Source of the DNA: Cerrena zonata
Lineage: Eukaryota; Basidiomycota; Agaricomycetes; Polyporales; Cerrenaceae
Assembly (NCBI GenBank): GCA_038087015.1
Contig: JASBNA010000054.1
Location: 1 to 64,000, forward strand
DNA length: 64,000 nt
Direction: 5' to 3'
In this document: positions 51,100 through 60,454 of the stretch, in pieces
Layout: the number at the start of each line of letters is the position of its first letter
How positions within the stretch are numbered: the stretch's first letter is position 1
Notes under the pieces: generated by a model
What the model was told of the DNA's origin: nothing
The model's input: the letters and a program-made list of their open reading frames with translations, nothing else
Database searches by the model: none
Position numbers and translations under genes: made by a program

Positions 51100-53341
51100 T
51101 CAACTTCTTCTTTTCATCATGGCGTTTCTTAGTTTAATACTAGCATTTTCATTTGGCTTATCGATATCTTCAATTTCGGATTCGGGTTCGTGTTCGTGAC
51201 TTTGTTCTTCTTCTCCTTCTTCATCGTCTACTTCTTCTTCGTGATTGGTAAATGGATCTAAAAAGTTTGCGTTTGAGAAAATTGGAATATCACTTAAATT
51301 GTTCAAATTAAATGATTCAGTCTTTGATAAGTTTTTATCGAATCTAGGTCTTGAAGGAATTTCATCTTCTGAACTTTCTTCAATTTTGAAATCAGCCGTC
51401 TTCGATATTATTGTATCTTTTGTAAAAATTGTCAAAATCTTCAAAGATTCCTGGACCGTATTTATTACAAAATTTTGTAACCTTATTTGATAAGATTTGA
51501 CGATTTTTCTTCAAATCTTCAATTTGTTTAACATCTAAGTGATGGGATAATAATGAATAAACTAATGGTTTCAAAGATTTATAATAATCAACTCCAATTT
51601 CTCCAATTCTTAAACTTGCATACGTAGTTAATACCGACCAACAATAAAATGTAATAAATAATAGCCATCCATTAATATTAGTATTAAAATTATGTTTGAT
51701 TATTAAAACTCCACAAATTGACCAAAAAATATATAACATTGGAGCAATTCCTAACGCAACCATAATCTTCCAACTACCTAAAACATCTTTTGCTTTAATT
51801 TTAACAACCGATCCTTCTAATGCTTCTTTTGCCTTTTGTTTACTGATTTTTCTTGAAATGATGAAAACCGGCAGAAACATTAAGGCTCCTGGTAAACTAA
51901 GTATGAAAAATAAAACAACTTTAAATAATCGATTACTGAATATGATAAAATTTTCAAATCGATCTGAACTAGTGATTTTTTCAACTTGATGATCATGTAA
52001 TCCCAATCTCATTAAGTTTTTATTATATTCACTAACCAGTTTTTTCATTTCAATAACGTCAGGATTTTTAGAATACTTTTGATATCCTTTAATCAATCTT
52101 CGATTCATTTCAACAACTAAAGGTAACGGAATCAGTTCTCGTTTGGACAGAGTATATAATCTTCTTGCGGCTTGTAATGCCATTAAAGTATCATAATCAT
52201 CACATAACACGGTAACTTCTCTTAATCTTAACGTAATTAAATCTAATAATTTCCCAACTTGAGTTCTGGAATCTTCTTGATACTTTAATCCATCTTCTTT
52301 GCTAACCTTAATTGCTTTACCGAATTCAATAACAACTCTTGAACGAAACTTATGAGGATGGAAATAATTCATTCCAACTGGTATAACATTAATCATTTGA
52401 TTTGGATCAGAACTTTTGGCCGCTGCTCCTAATGCCATAATAGCAACTCCTGGTTTCAAAGGTAATAAATCAGGACGATCATGAGAGCCTCCTTCTGGGA
52501 ACATCCCCAAAACTTTGCCAGCATTTAAATGATCAAAAACATTTTGGAAAACAACGTTATTATCAATATGAGGAGCCAGTCTAAATTCAGTACCATTAGT
52601 TAATAATTCAATAACTTTTGAATCCTTCAGTTTAATATCAAAAGGTTTACGTAATTTCAACCTGGTATCACTGAAAACTTTTTCAACTTGAGCATTTCCT
52701 AATGAATCTGGTAAACCAATTAAACCTTTCTCCATACAATTTTTAGTGAAAAAAGTATCTTTACCTTCGACAATTAAATTGCAGTCATCATTTTCATCTT
52801 TGGGATATAGATTTTTGATAAAAATCTTACCAGGAACTGGTTTGAGTAAATCTTGAGCTCTCTCAACCGGAATTGCACTACACCATTTTGACATGGTACC
52901 AATAAATTTTCGACGATAACTTTTAGCAGCGACTAAAAATGATATTCTACGATTTGAATATTCTCTAACAATTGACATTACAACCAAAGGATCAACAAAT
53001 TGGTTATGATGAGGAGCAATAACAAATACAATCGGTCCTTGTTTAGGTATATTAAAAGTTCCTCTACTTTTAATATCTCTGAAAAAAGTATGTAATACTA
53101 AATTGAAAAACCATAAAACCAAATCGTAAGCAATAATTCTTAATATTTCACCAAGGAAACTTGATTTATGGATTTGAGTTAATTGAGGTGGCATTGGTGG
53201 TAATCGATCTTCATGGGGGGTCGTTGTATGAGGATCAGCTATTTGATAAAATCTCGAAACTGGATTAAACGATGAATTAGGTGGTTGATCAACTGGGTTC
53301 TTAGTGATATCATCCTGACTAGTATTAGCCGAGGAGATCAT
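51100..53341 (-). CDS. Glycerol-3-phosphate/dihydroxyacetone-phosphate acyltransferase (Gpt2/Sct1-like), one apparent frameshift
   Basis: From the ATG at 53339-53341 the protein reaches about 747 residues (Saccharomyces Gpt2 743, Sct1 759). It shows the acyltransferase blocks: APHHNQFVDP (HX4D), a GTM..WCSAIPVERAQD region, and MFPEGGSHDRPDLLPLKPGVA with the FPEGG motif. Two membrane regions follow, near VVLFFILSLPGALMFLPVF and IAPMLYIFWSICGVLII. It catalyses the first acylation step of phospholipid and triacylglycerol synthesis in the ER. The frame breaks near 51407 (removing one C joins GD to FKIEESSEDEIPSR), and the tail is acidic with many Ser, like the phosphorylated tails of Gpt2/Sct1. 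I cannot decide between the two paralogues. Confidence 0.9.
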
Positions 53342-53512
53342 ATTGACTCTTTCTGATTTAAATTGTTTCTTATTGAAGATTTAATTGAAAAGAAAGGAAA
53401 TAGTTATGGGGTCATAATTTTTTCCCCAAAAATGCACTTCAAGCAAGCATCTGATCTACAAATAATATAACGTATATAACGTATAATACAGGTATATATT
53501 TCTATATAAGAA

Positions 53513-54091
53513 TTAATCTTCACCAGCAGGGACTTCATCCTTCAAGTATTTATTTAGTTTAACTCTGAGTTCAGTTTTATCGTCCCCTCTTAAAGCATCT
53601 TTCAAAAAATAAGCATCAACGTCAAGTTGAACCATTTGTAAACACCCTCTTAAAATCCCACATAATATTTGAGAATACCATAATTCTTTAGTGATCTTGT
53701 TATCATTTGATAATGGTAGTTCTACAAATTCAGCTAAAGGATTATCGTAAATGATTAAAGAGAATGATTTCCCGTCGTTTGACCAATTTTCAACCGTTGG
53801 TATGATATTAAGAAAGATTTTGAATCCAATTTTCGATATCATTTCTGAAGTCTCTTTGAATGACGAGCATCTTTGAGTACCGGTTTTAGCCAAGTACTCT
53901 TCAATTAATCTTAATCCAATGTTATATCCCATTTTATCTAATTGATTATTCACCTCATGATAATTATTATTGAAATCCCTACACAATTGGGCAACCAACG
54001 ACCCATAGGTTAATGTGAACAACTCCGAGTTGATTTTCTCAACGTTATTCTTCCATATATCATCTCCAGAGTATCTTGATGCCTTAGACAT
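53513..54091 (-). CDS. BET3: TRAPP complex subunit Bet3
   Basis: The first ATG (54089-54091, [20 protein letters not shown]) gives 192 residues, matching Saccharomyces Bet3 (193). Hallmarks are [39 protein letters not shown], the conserved Cys75 in QRCSSF that is acylated in Bet3, the segment [11 protein letters not shown] and the C-terminal KDEVPAGED. Bet3 is a core of the TRAPP tethering complexes and Ypt1 exchange factors. An in-frame extension upstream has no ATG and is left out. The gene is intact. Confidence 0.97.
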   Translation of the reverse strand: MSKASRYSGDDIWKNNVEKINSELFTLTYGSLVAQLCRDFNNNYHEVNNQLDKMGYNIGLRLIEEYLAKTGTQRCSSFKETSEMISKIGFKIFLNIIPTVENWSNDGKSFSLIIYDNPLAEFVELPLSNDNKITKELWYSQILCGILRGCLQMVQLDVDAYFLKDALRGDDKTELRVKLNKYLKDEVPAGED

Positions 54092-54438
54092 GTTTGAGTC
54101 GATGCAAGGTATGCTGTTATCTTGCACCAGTGAAGAAAAAAAAATTATATAGTCATAGATAAAGATCCGTACCTTCTCCTCATATATCGAGATTCGACTA
54201 GTTTCACCCTCGGAAGTCAACCACTATCATTTTTGCAACCACTATATTTGTCCATTTGCTTAACTCTTTCTTCGGGTTGGTTGATTGCCAAGCACTTATC
54301 TAGAGCTGAGTCACTATTGCATTGTCATCTGGTTTGCAAAGACGTAAAGTGAAGGTTTGGAGATGGAGTGCATGCGATTGGCAAAGACGGGCAAGAAGCG
54401 TAGTTATTAATGATACTTAAAGGTAGAATGGTGAGTAT
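54092..54438. other. Divergent intergenic region between BET3 and the heptapeptide-repeat gene
   Basis: A short interval that must serve both genes. A TGAGTCA element, the palindromic Gcn4/AP-1-type site, lies at 54307-54313. No gene is seen. Confidence 0.5.
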
Positions 54439-54883
54439 ATGAGTTGGTTTGGGGATCTATTCAATTATACAATAATGGCCGGAGTAAAAGCAAACCAATT
54501 GAAAGGACATCAAGGTAAGGTTACTGGTAATTCACTCAAAGTTACATTAGACGGGTTGAAAGTTCATGGTAACTCAGTGAAAGTTTCAGGTAACGCAATG
54601 AAAGGAAACCAAGTGAAGGTTTCGGGTAACGCAATGAGAGCTACTGGGAATTCAATGAAGGTTACTGGTAATTCATTGAACGTGAGTGGTGACGGAATGA
54701 GGTGGTGACGGAATGAGTACCGGTAGTGGAATGAAGGTTTCTGGTCAACAACAGAGAGTTAACTCTGTGGATGTTCCAGGAGGTTCGGTGGAAGTTCATG
54801 GTAATCAGCTGAACGTCACTGGTAATGGAATGACGGTCACTGGTGACTCAATGCAAGTTAGTGGTGACTTTCAAAGGAAATGA
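54439..54883 (+). CDS. Heptapeptide-repeat protein (KVTGNSL type), one apparent frameshift
   Basis: After MSWFGDLFNYTIMAGVKANQ the protein is almost wholly a seven-residue repeat of the form K-V-T/S/H-G-N-x-L/M/V: KVTGNSL, KVHGNSV, KVSGNAM, RATGNSM and so on. The frame stops at about 54706, but the same repeats continue in the next frame (EVHGNQL, NVTGNGM, TVTGDSM, QVSGDFQ) to a stop at 54881-54883. Removing one G near 54700 joins them, giving about 147 residues. There are roughly 15 units. A V-x-G-N/D step every seven residues suggests a beta-solenoid or roll. I know of no family with this exact unit. A neighbouring Gag-like gene suggests an accessory locus. Confidence 0.65.
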
Positions 54884-55087
54884 ATCCATTGTATAGTGAT
54901 ATTGTATAGTGATATTTGTATTGTATAGTGATATATGTTAACTTAATTGTATAAACTATGACCTGTTATCCTGTAGATCTGGGAACTAAGTTGACAATAG
55001 TTAAGTCTGGTTACTGTAGTATATAATCTGTTCCCATTTATAGCAATTACGAAGTTGACGATTCTCCTTGAACTTCATCTTCTTTCC

Positions 55088-56181
55088 TTAGTAGAATTTA
55101 GTTCGGTTACGTTTACGATTACGATTACGATTACGATTACGATTACGGTTACGGTTACGGTTACGATTACGATTACTTTTACTTTTACCTTTCAATTCCA
55201 ATTCACTCATCCATTTCCTGTGTGATAATTCCATTTGATGCATATCACGATTTCCAGTAATCTTTAAAATCTTCTCAAGAGGATAAAAATCTTCTAAACC
55301 CATAATGTAATGCCTTTTAATCAAATTCTCATCTAGGCTGAGGTTTTACGATAACCAACTTTTGAAGCAAACTTTTCATAGACATTAATTTTACCGAGCA
55401 ACTTCTTGGTATACATATTGTATTCATAAATTGAAAAGCGTCCTTGGTGTAAATTATTCCATTCCCTTCTTAAAGTCAAGCCATGATAGGAAGAGACGTA
55501 TCTTCTAACAATTGATTCACGAATTCTATGCCACGAAGCATTTTGATATGAAGTTCTTGTTAGCCAACGTGCAGTTCTCCCTTGAGTAAAGACAATACAA
55601 CCCAATATGGATTACCATAGTACTTAACGGTTCTCTCGATAATATTATCGACGTTAAGAATCCACATCATTAAATTTTGTGGATTAGCCATCTTACCTGG
55701 TTCGTTTCCATAAAAGAATTTAATAAAACTTCTAAAACCTATTTTATATTCCCCACGAGTCGAAGTACGGTCGGATTCCACCTCATCCTCAGAGGATAGG
55801 TTATGTTCAGCCAGACGTCCCAGGACTGTCTTCTTAAAGTTATTTCATTAAATTTATCGAGTTCATCTTCTTCAGCGACCATATTAAGAATACAAGGTTC
55901 TTTTAACTCGTAGTAATCAAATAACTGAGTTATTCATAAAATCCCATCGTTAGATCGCACTACCAAATTTTGTCGAGAGATTCTGCTAATGACAGTTCAG
56001 CATCTTCTGGGTAATACTCTTTACCCATCCCATCATTATGAGGTTCAGCATGTGTAGAGTTGATTAGCAGCAAACAAGCGTCTTGTGCTTTAAAAGGTAT
56101 GTTTGAATACATAGCAGAAGGACACTTGGCTAGTCGTTGTGGATATCGGTTATCTTCACCGGAATGGCTCGATGATGTCAT
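55088..56181 (-). CDS. Retrotransposon Gag-like protein (Ty3/gypsy type), no pol, broken by frameshifts
   Basis: Consecutive minus-strand frames form one polypeptide of about 365 residues from an ATG at 56179-56181. The central part has the capsid pattern of Ty3/gypsy Gag: GFRSFIKFFYGNEPGKM, ARWLTRTSYQNASWHRIRE, REWNNLHQGRFSIYEYNMY and IKRHYIMGLEDFYPLEKIL. Breaks lie near 55930-55950, 55830, 55580 and 55340. In place of a zinc knuckle the C terminus is an Arg-Asn repeat from a GATTAC/GGTTAC microsatellite (55106-55178), ending TKFY and a stop. No protease, reverse transcriptase or integrase follows. It is either the remains of an element or a domesticated Gag gene; the number of breaks leaves both open. 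Confidence 0.65.
55106..55178. repeat. Hexanucleotide repeat (GATTAC/GGTTAC) inside the Gag-like gene
   Basis: About twelve units of GATTAC, with some GGTTAC, follow each other here. On the minus strand in the Gag-like frame they read Arg-Asn-Arg-Asn. Because the unit is six bases, changes in copy number keep the frame. The basic tail could replace the nucleic-acid-binding zinc knuckle of ordinary Gag. Confidence 0.9.
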
Positions 56182-56592
56182 TATCACCAGTGATGATTGA
56201 ATGTTAGGCTAATCAAAAAGATATGTGTAGAAACCTTTTGGGTATCTTTTGGGTATGGAGGTATTCAAGAAACAGGTATTAGAGAAAATGTTTGGGTTCC
56301 GAAATTTTGCAGCCATTTTTAAACAGTCCAAGACCCGTGTCGCTGCTTCGATACCATAGTAAACAGCACGTTGGATTCTCTCAGATACTGTTGTACATGA
56401 TATATATATGCTTCTTCAGTAATACTATCGGGTTATGTGGGTTGATCAGACCTCTGTCGTCCCCAAGTATCTACGCAGTAAATACCTGTATCAGACTGGA
56501 CGACCATAACACACGCAATTTAGCTATTAGTCAGATACATACTAATAACGATTTGTGGTGGATTAATTTACTAATTAGATTAATCTTTTAGC

Positions 56593-56872
56593 TGTTATTA
56601 AAGGGAGAATAACTTTATTACAATTAATACTAATATAATAAAAACCATAAATAAAATATATATATATTAATGTCATTACCGAATGAAAACTCTCTGTAGG
56701 GCATCGACCCACTTCTCCAATCCATTAACCAATAGGATTAGCCATGAAGGTCCACACCACAAAAAGTCTTCCAGGCATTTCCATCAGATGAGGAAATGCC
56801 TACTTATTTATATACTTGTTCTCGTAAAAGATGTTCTCTTCCGATGATGTTTCACAAAAGATGTTTGTAACA
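56593..56872 (-). mobile_element. Candidate solo LTR or LTR remnant
   Basis: On the minus strand this 280-bp segment begins TGTTAC and ends ATAACA, so the ends carry the TGTTA/TAACA inverted repeat usual for LTRs. A TATA box (TATATAAATA, 56804-56813) lies about 60 bp inside the 5' end, and a 10-bp inverted repeat (arms at 56773-56782 and 56792-56801) follows it. It is upstream of the Gag-like gene in the same orientation. No second copy is seen downstream of that gene and no convincing primer-binding site adjoins it, so this is a tentative call. Confidence 0.3.
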
Positions 56873-56896
56873 CCTTTTGCTTAAACCTCAGCTTGA

Positions 56897-56961
56897 TGAT
56901 GTCTGGGATCTGCCTTGATGTAAATCAGGCCCAGACATCACCGCCAGACCTTCACGGTCTG
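56897..56961. repeat. Pair of strong hairpins
   Basis: The arms TGATGTCTGGG (56897-56907) and CCCAGACATCA (56930-56940) are perfect 11-bp inverted repeats around a loop that can itself fold (GCCTTGAT and ATCAGGC). A second hairpin with 6-bp arms (CAGACC and GGTCTG) follows at 56945-56961. The two lie just outside the LTR-like segment. They could be a structured RNA, a terminator or transposon ends. Confidence 0.8.
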
Positions 56962-58062
56962 ACAAATACATATTCTATTAATTTGATGTTTACCATTTAG
57001 TATTGATTGAGTTATGTTACTTTTTTTATGTGAAAAATCCGCCGCCAATAAAACATCCGTATCTGGCTAATGCCATATTGCGTTATGATTGTCAGTCTTA
57101 TGTGGGCATATATGAACAGCGATCTGATCCACCCAAAATATAATCTTAACAAAAACAGCTCAATAACTAAACTTCCATATAATACGGCTTCGGGAAACAC
57201 CCTGAATCGCTTTTCAAACGCCAATTCAGCCATTTGACGAACTTTTCAGAAAAACTGAGTTTTCGTCCCACCTCAGCTATTTGCCTGTATCCTAAACCAG
57301 AAGTTTCACTGAAACGTCTACGGCCATATCCAGCATAAAGCATGATTACCCGTCCGATCAATAATTATTAAGCTGCTGAGAGCGATGCTGAGTACGTTAG
57401 TGGGAGACCATAATGGAAACCATCGTGCTGTAGACTTTCTTTTTGCCTCTGCCCTTCTTCAACCTTCTTTTTGCCCCGGCCTCCTCGTACCAGTTGCAGT
57501 CATCGTCGTTGTTGTTGCATCCACTGGTGTTTTTGCATCAATTATACTGCCGGTGTACCGGTGTTTTTCTCCGACCGGAATTCGCGCAATCCCCGGCAAG
57601 GCAATCGGCCGACTAATAGGGGCATGGAGATGGTCCAGACAAGCCAATAACAGGGTATCTCCTGACTGCCAGCGTTCCGTGATGGGAGATTAGCTGTTTT
57701 GGTAGCATCTGCCATCGTGCACTCGTGCTCCCACATCACCCTACAATAGGAACCCATACAAGACAGCAAAAGAAACAATCAAACAAAAGAAAAAAGGCAT
57801 AAATACCGAAAAAAACAAATAAAAAAAAAAAAAAAAACTTAAAAAAAAAGAATTAAAAAACAAAAAAACAAAGACAGGCAATAGCACCATCGTCTTGTTC
57901 TTGTTTTGCTATACAGATAGGAAAATCCCTAGATATATATGACAAGATATATATATCCCCTGTTTTAAGGCCCAGATAAAGTCAGATTGCAAAAAAAAAG
58001 ATTGGTATTGGTGAGCTCATCTCTGCGTATAGGTAATTGAAGAAAAAGGTTAAACGATGTTT

Positions 58063-59079
58063 ATGGTAACTTCAGTTTTATCGATGGCAGATTCTATTAG
58101 TCCACCACGAATTTTTCCAGTATCTTATCACAACCACAGTCGTTGGCACCTATTGTGAAGAGTGTGCCCAAGCCGAATGTTATTGAAGGGATCCCCGATG
58201 GGATATTGGCGTTGATTGCCCCAATCATTGCTTATTGGACCTACTCGACTTTCTTCCATCTTATTGATGTTTATGAGTTGGCAGAAAAGTATCGGATCCA
58301 TCCAAGTGAGGAGAGCTTCTGCGAAATAAGGCATCGTTGTCCGAAGTGGTACAGGATGTTATTTTACAACATGTAATCCAGACCATTGTTGGTTATGCGG
58401 TATACAAAGATTGATCGTACTCCTACTACTGGCCATGAATTGTATCAAATGTGGTATTTGAAAAACAATGTTTTCCCATCGTTTGTTCCTGATCAAGTGG
58501 TTTGGTTTTCTTATATGTACTTATGGTCGGCTTTCCGTTTAGTTATTGCCATTTGTATTATTGATTCCTGGCAGTATTGGTTACATCGTTTGATGCATGT
58601 TAATAAAAGGCTTTATCGTAGATTTCATTCAAGACATCATCGCTTATACGTTCCTTATGCTTACGGGGCGTTATATAATGATCCGGTCGAAGGCTTTTCT
58701 ACTTGATACTTTAGGAACCGGGGTGGCAAGTATAGTGACTTGTTTATCTCCTCGGGAATCAATCCTTTTGTATACTTTTGCCACCATGAAAACAGTCGAT
58801 GACCATTGTGGTTATAAGTTACCCTTTGACTTGTTTCAGATCATTTTCCCAAATAACTCTATTTATCACGATATTCATCATCAAGCCTGGGGTATCAAGC
58901 ATAATTTTCTCCAACCCTTCTTCACCATTTGGGACAGATTTAATAAAACCGAATACGAATTCGTTGATGAGTATAAATCAAAACAAGCTCAAATCACATT
59001 GGAAAAATATAAAGAATTTTTGGCTAAAAAAAAATATAGAAAATCACCTACTTCGGATGCTTCTAAAAAAGATCAATAA
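58063..59079 (+). CDS. SUR2: Sphinganine C4-hydroxylase Sur2, broken by about five frameshifts
   Basis: Sur2 hydroxylates dihydrosphingosine to phytosphingosine in the ER. Starting at the ATG at 58063 (another lies six bases upstream), all parts can be found in different frames: PIIAYWTYSTFFHLIDVYEL, AEKYRIHPSEE, then VVQDVILQHVIQTIVGYAVY, SWQYWLHRLMH, YRRFHSRHHRLYVPYAYGAL, GVASIVTCLSPRES and NNSIYHDIHHQ. The three His clusters of the fatty-acid hydroxylase family (HRLMH, HSRHH, HDIHH) are intact. Shifts lie near 58112, 58146, 58313, 58408 and 58697; at least four are one-base changes in short homopolymers. Ending at 59077-59079 (DASKKDQ), the protein would have about 339 residues, the usual length. 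The break density is the highest in any conserved gene here. Confidence 0.9.
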
Positions 59080-59370
59080 CTTTACTACGTCTTATGTCTT
59101 TGTCACGATTTAATTTTGCCCTTATTTAATTCTATCTTAATTACTTGTGTTTATTTTTGTTATTTCTATTTTGATGGCATACGTGAACTACTTAATATCT
59201 AATACACTGTTACTATTACTTCTCGATGTAGATGTCCCGGTACCGCACCGGTATCGGCGTATGCGGTTGCAGCAAAAATAAAAAAAAAAGAACGGGGAAC
59301 CCTATATAATCCTTGAATCAATTCCATCTTTACTCTAATTTTATATTAATTTATATCTCATTGAGTTGAA
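59080..59370. other. Intergenic region between SUR2 and the methyltransferase gene
   Basis: About 290 bp. It holds a GC-rich patch with CGGTACCGCACCGGTATCGG near 59237-59256, an A-run near 59275-59290 and a TATATAAT-like box near 59303. These suit the promoter of the following gene. Confidence 0.55.
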
Positions 59371-60277
59371 ATGGCCACCTACTCTGCTGAAAACTTCAAT
59401 ACTAAACACTATGACCTGGCAAGACCAAGTTACCCCGATCAGTTTTATCAAACTTTGATCGACTACCATCTTGCTAAACAGGGAAACCGTTTGGAATTGG
59501 CCCTAGATATTGGTACCGGGTCCGGTTTCGTTGCTTTCAAGCTTATCAACTTCTTCCAAAAAGTCATTGGAACTGATCTTTCTCCAACCATGATCAAATC
59601 ATGTAGCGACAATCCAATCTCTATGGAGAATCGTGATAAAATTAGTTTCCACGTTTCAAGAGCAGAAAAGTCCCCTGACTTCGTTAAAGAAAACTCAATC
59701 GATATGATTACTGGTGCTGAATGCTGTCATTGGCTTGATCATTCTGCTTGGTTTAAAGAATGCCACAGAATCTTAAAACCCGGTGGCACTTTAGCCTACT
59801 GGTTTTATCTAGACCCTGTCTTCATTGGTAACGATTTCGCAAACGACTTATTCACTCGTTATGCCTATGGTTCTTCCTTTGACTACGGGGTCCTGAAGGA
59901 AGGCGATATCGAAAGGTACATGGGTCCTTACTACGAACAACCGGGCCATGAATTTTTAAGAACTGCTTTGAGAACCGGTTGAAATCCCTCCTGATTTATT
60001 CGAAGATCAACTGGTCCGTCATTACGATCCAAAAGTTCACGGCGTTGATCCCAACTTTACCACTTTGTTCATCGAAAAGCACATAACCTTAAATGAATGG
60101 AAAAATTACGTTAAAAGTTGGAGTGCTTATCATGCTTGGATGAAAGATCATGGCCAGTCTCATAAAGATATTGCCGAGGTATACGTTGATGAATTGAAAC
60201 AAAACTTGAATTGGAACGATGAAACCGTAATCCACATTGTCTTCCCCACGATATACTACTTTGCCAGAAAGATATAA
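59371..60277 (+). CDS. TMT1: Trans-aconitate methyltransferase-like SAM-dependent enzyme (Tmt1 type), one apparent frameshift
   Basis: The frame from 59371 has the SAM-binding motif I (ALDIGTGSGFVAFKL), the acidic strand end GTDLSPTMIKSC and motif HWLDHSAWFKECHRILKPGG. It breaks near 59980; removing one G joins RTV to EIPPDLFEDQL, and the second frame ends at 60275-60277 (IVFPTIYYFARKI), about 302 residues in all (Saccharomyces Tmt1 299). The C-terminal half keeps the Tmt1 phrase LNEWKNYVKSWSAYHAW. The family methylates trans-aconitate or isopropylmalate. The codon CTG at 59416-59418 falls in the YDxARPSYP motif, where relatives have Ser, evidence for CTG read as serine. Homologous paralogues are common in Candida, so the exact substrate is uncertain. 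Confidence 0.82.
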
Positions 60278-60454
60278 CTATATTCAAATATATATTCTTT
60301 TCTCATCAACTTGTAGTTTTAGCAGCAAATCGAGATAATGAAAAAAAAAAATAGCACGCGAAGAACAAAAAAAAAAAGGAAGAGCAACGCGTTGAAATTA
60401 ATTATCAACTACTGGATTAATTATCAACTACTGGGTCTTCAGAAAAACTAGAAC

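Larger units (their letters stand above)
56182..58062. other. Gene-poor region between the Gag-like gene and SUR2
   Basis: About 1.9 kb. Besides the LTR-like segment and hairpins there is a minus-strand pair of overlapping short frames at 57012-57361 without a recognisable product, a more GC-rich block at 57400-57720, and A-rich sequence at 57778-57870. The last few hundred bases should contain the SUR2 promoter. Confidence 0.5.

Noticed and set aside
57012..57361. Two overlapping minus-strand frames that could be one broken gene or a transposase remnant
   Set aside because: I cannot match either to a family, the joint is arbitrary, and the composition is not convincingly coding.
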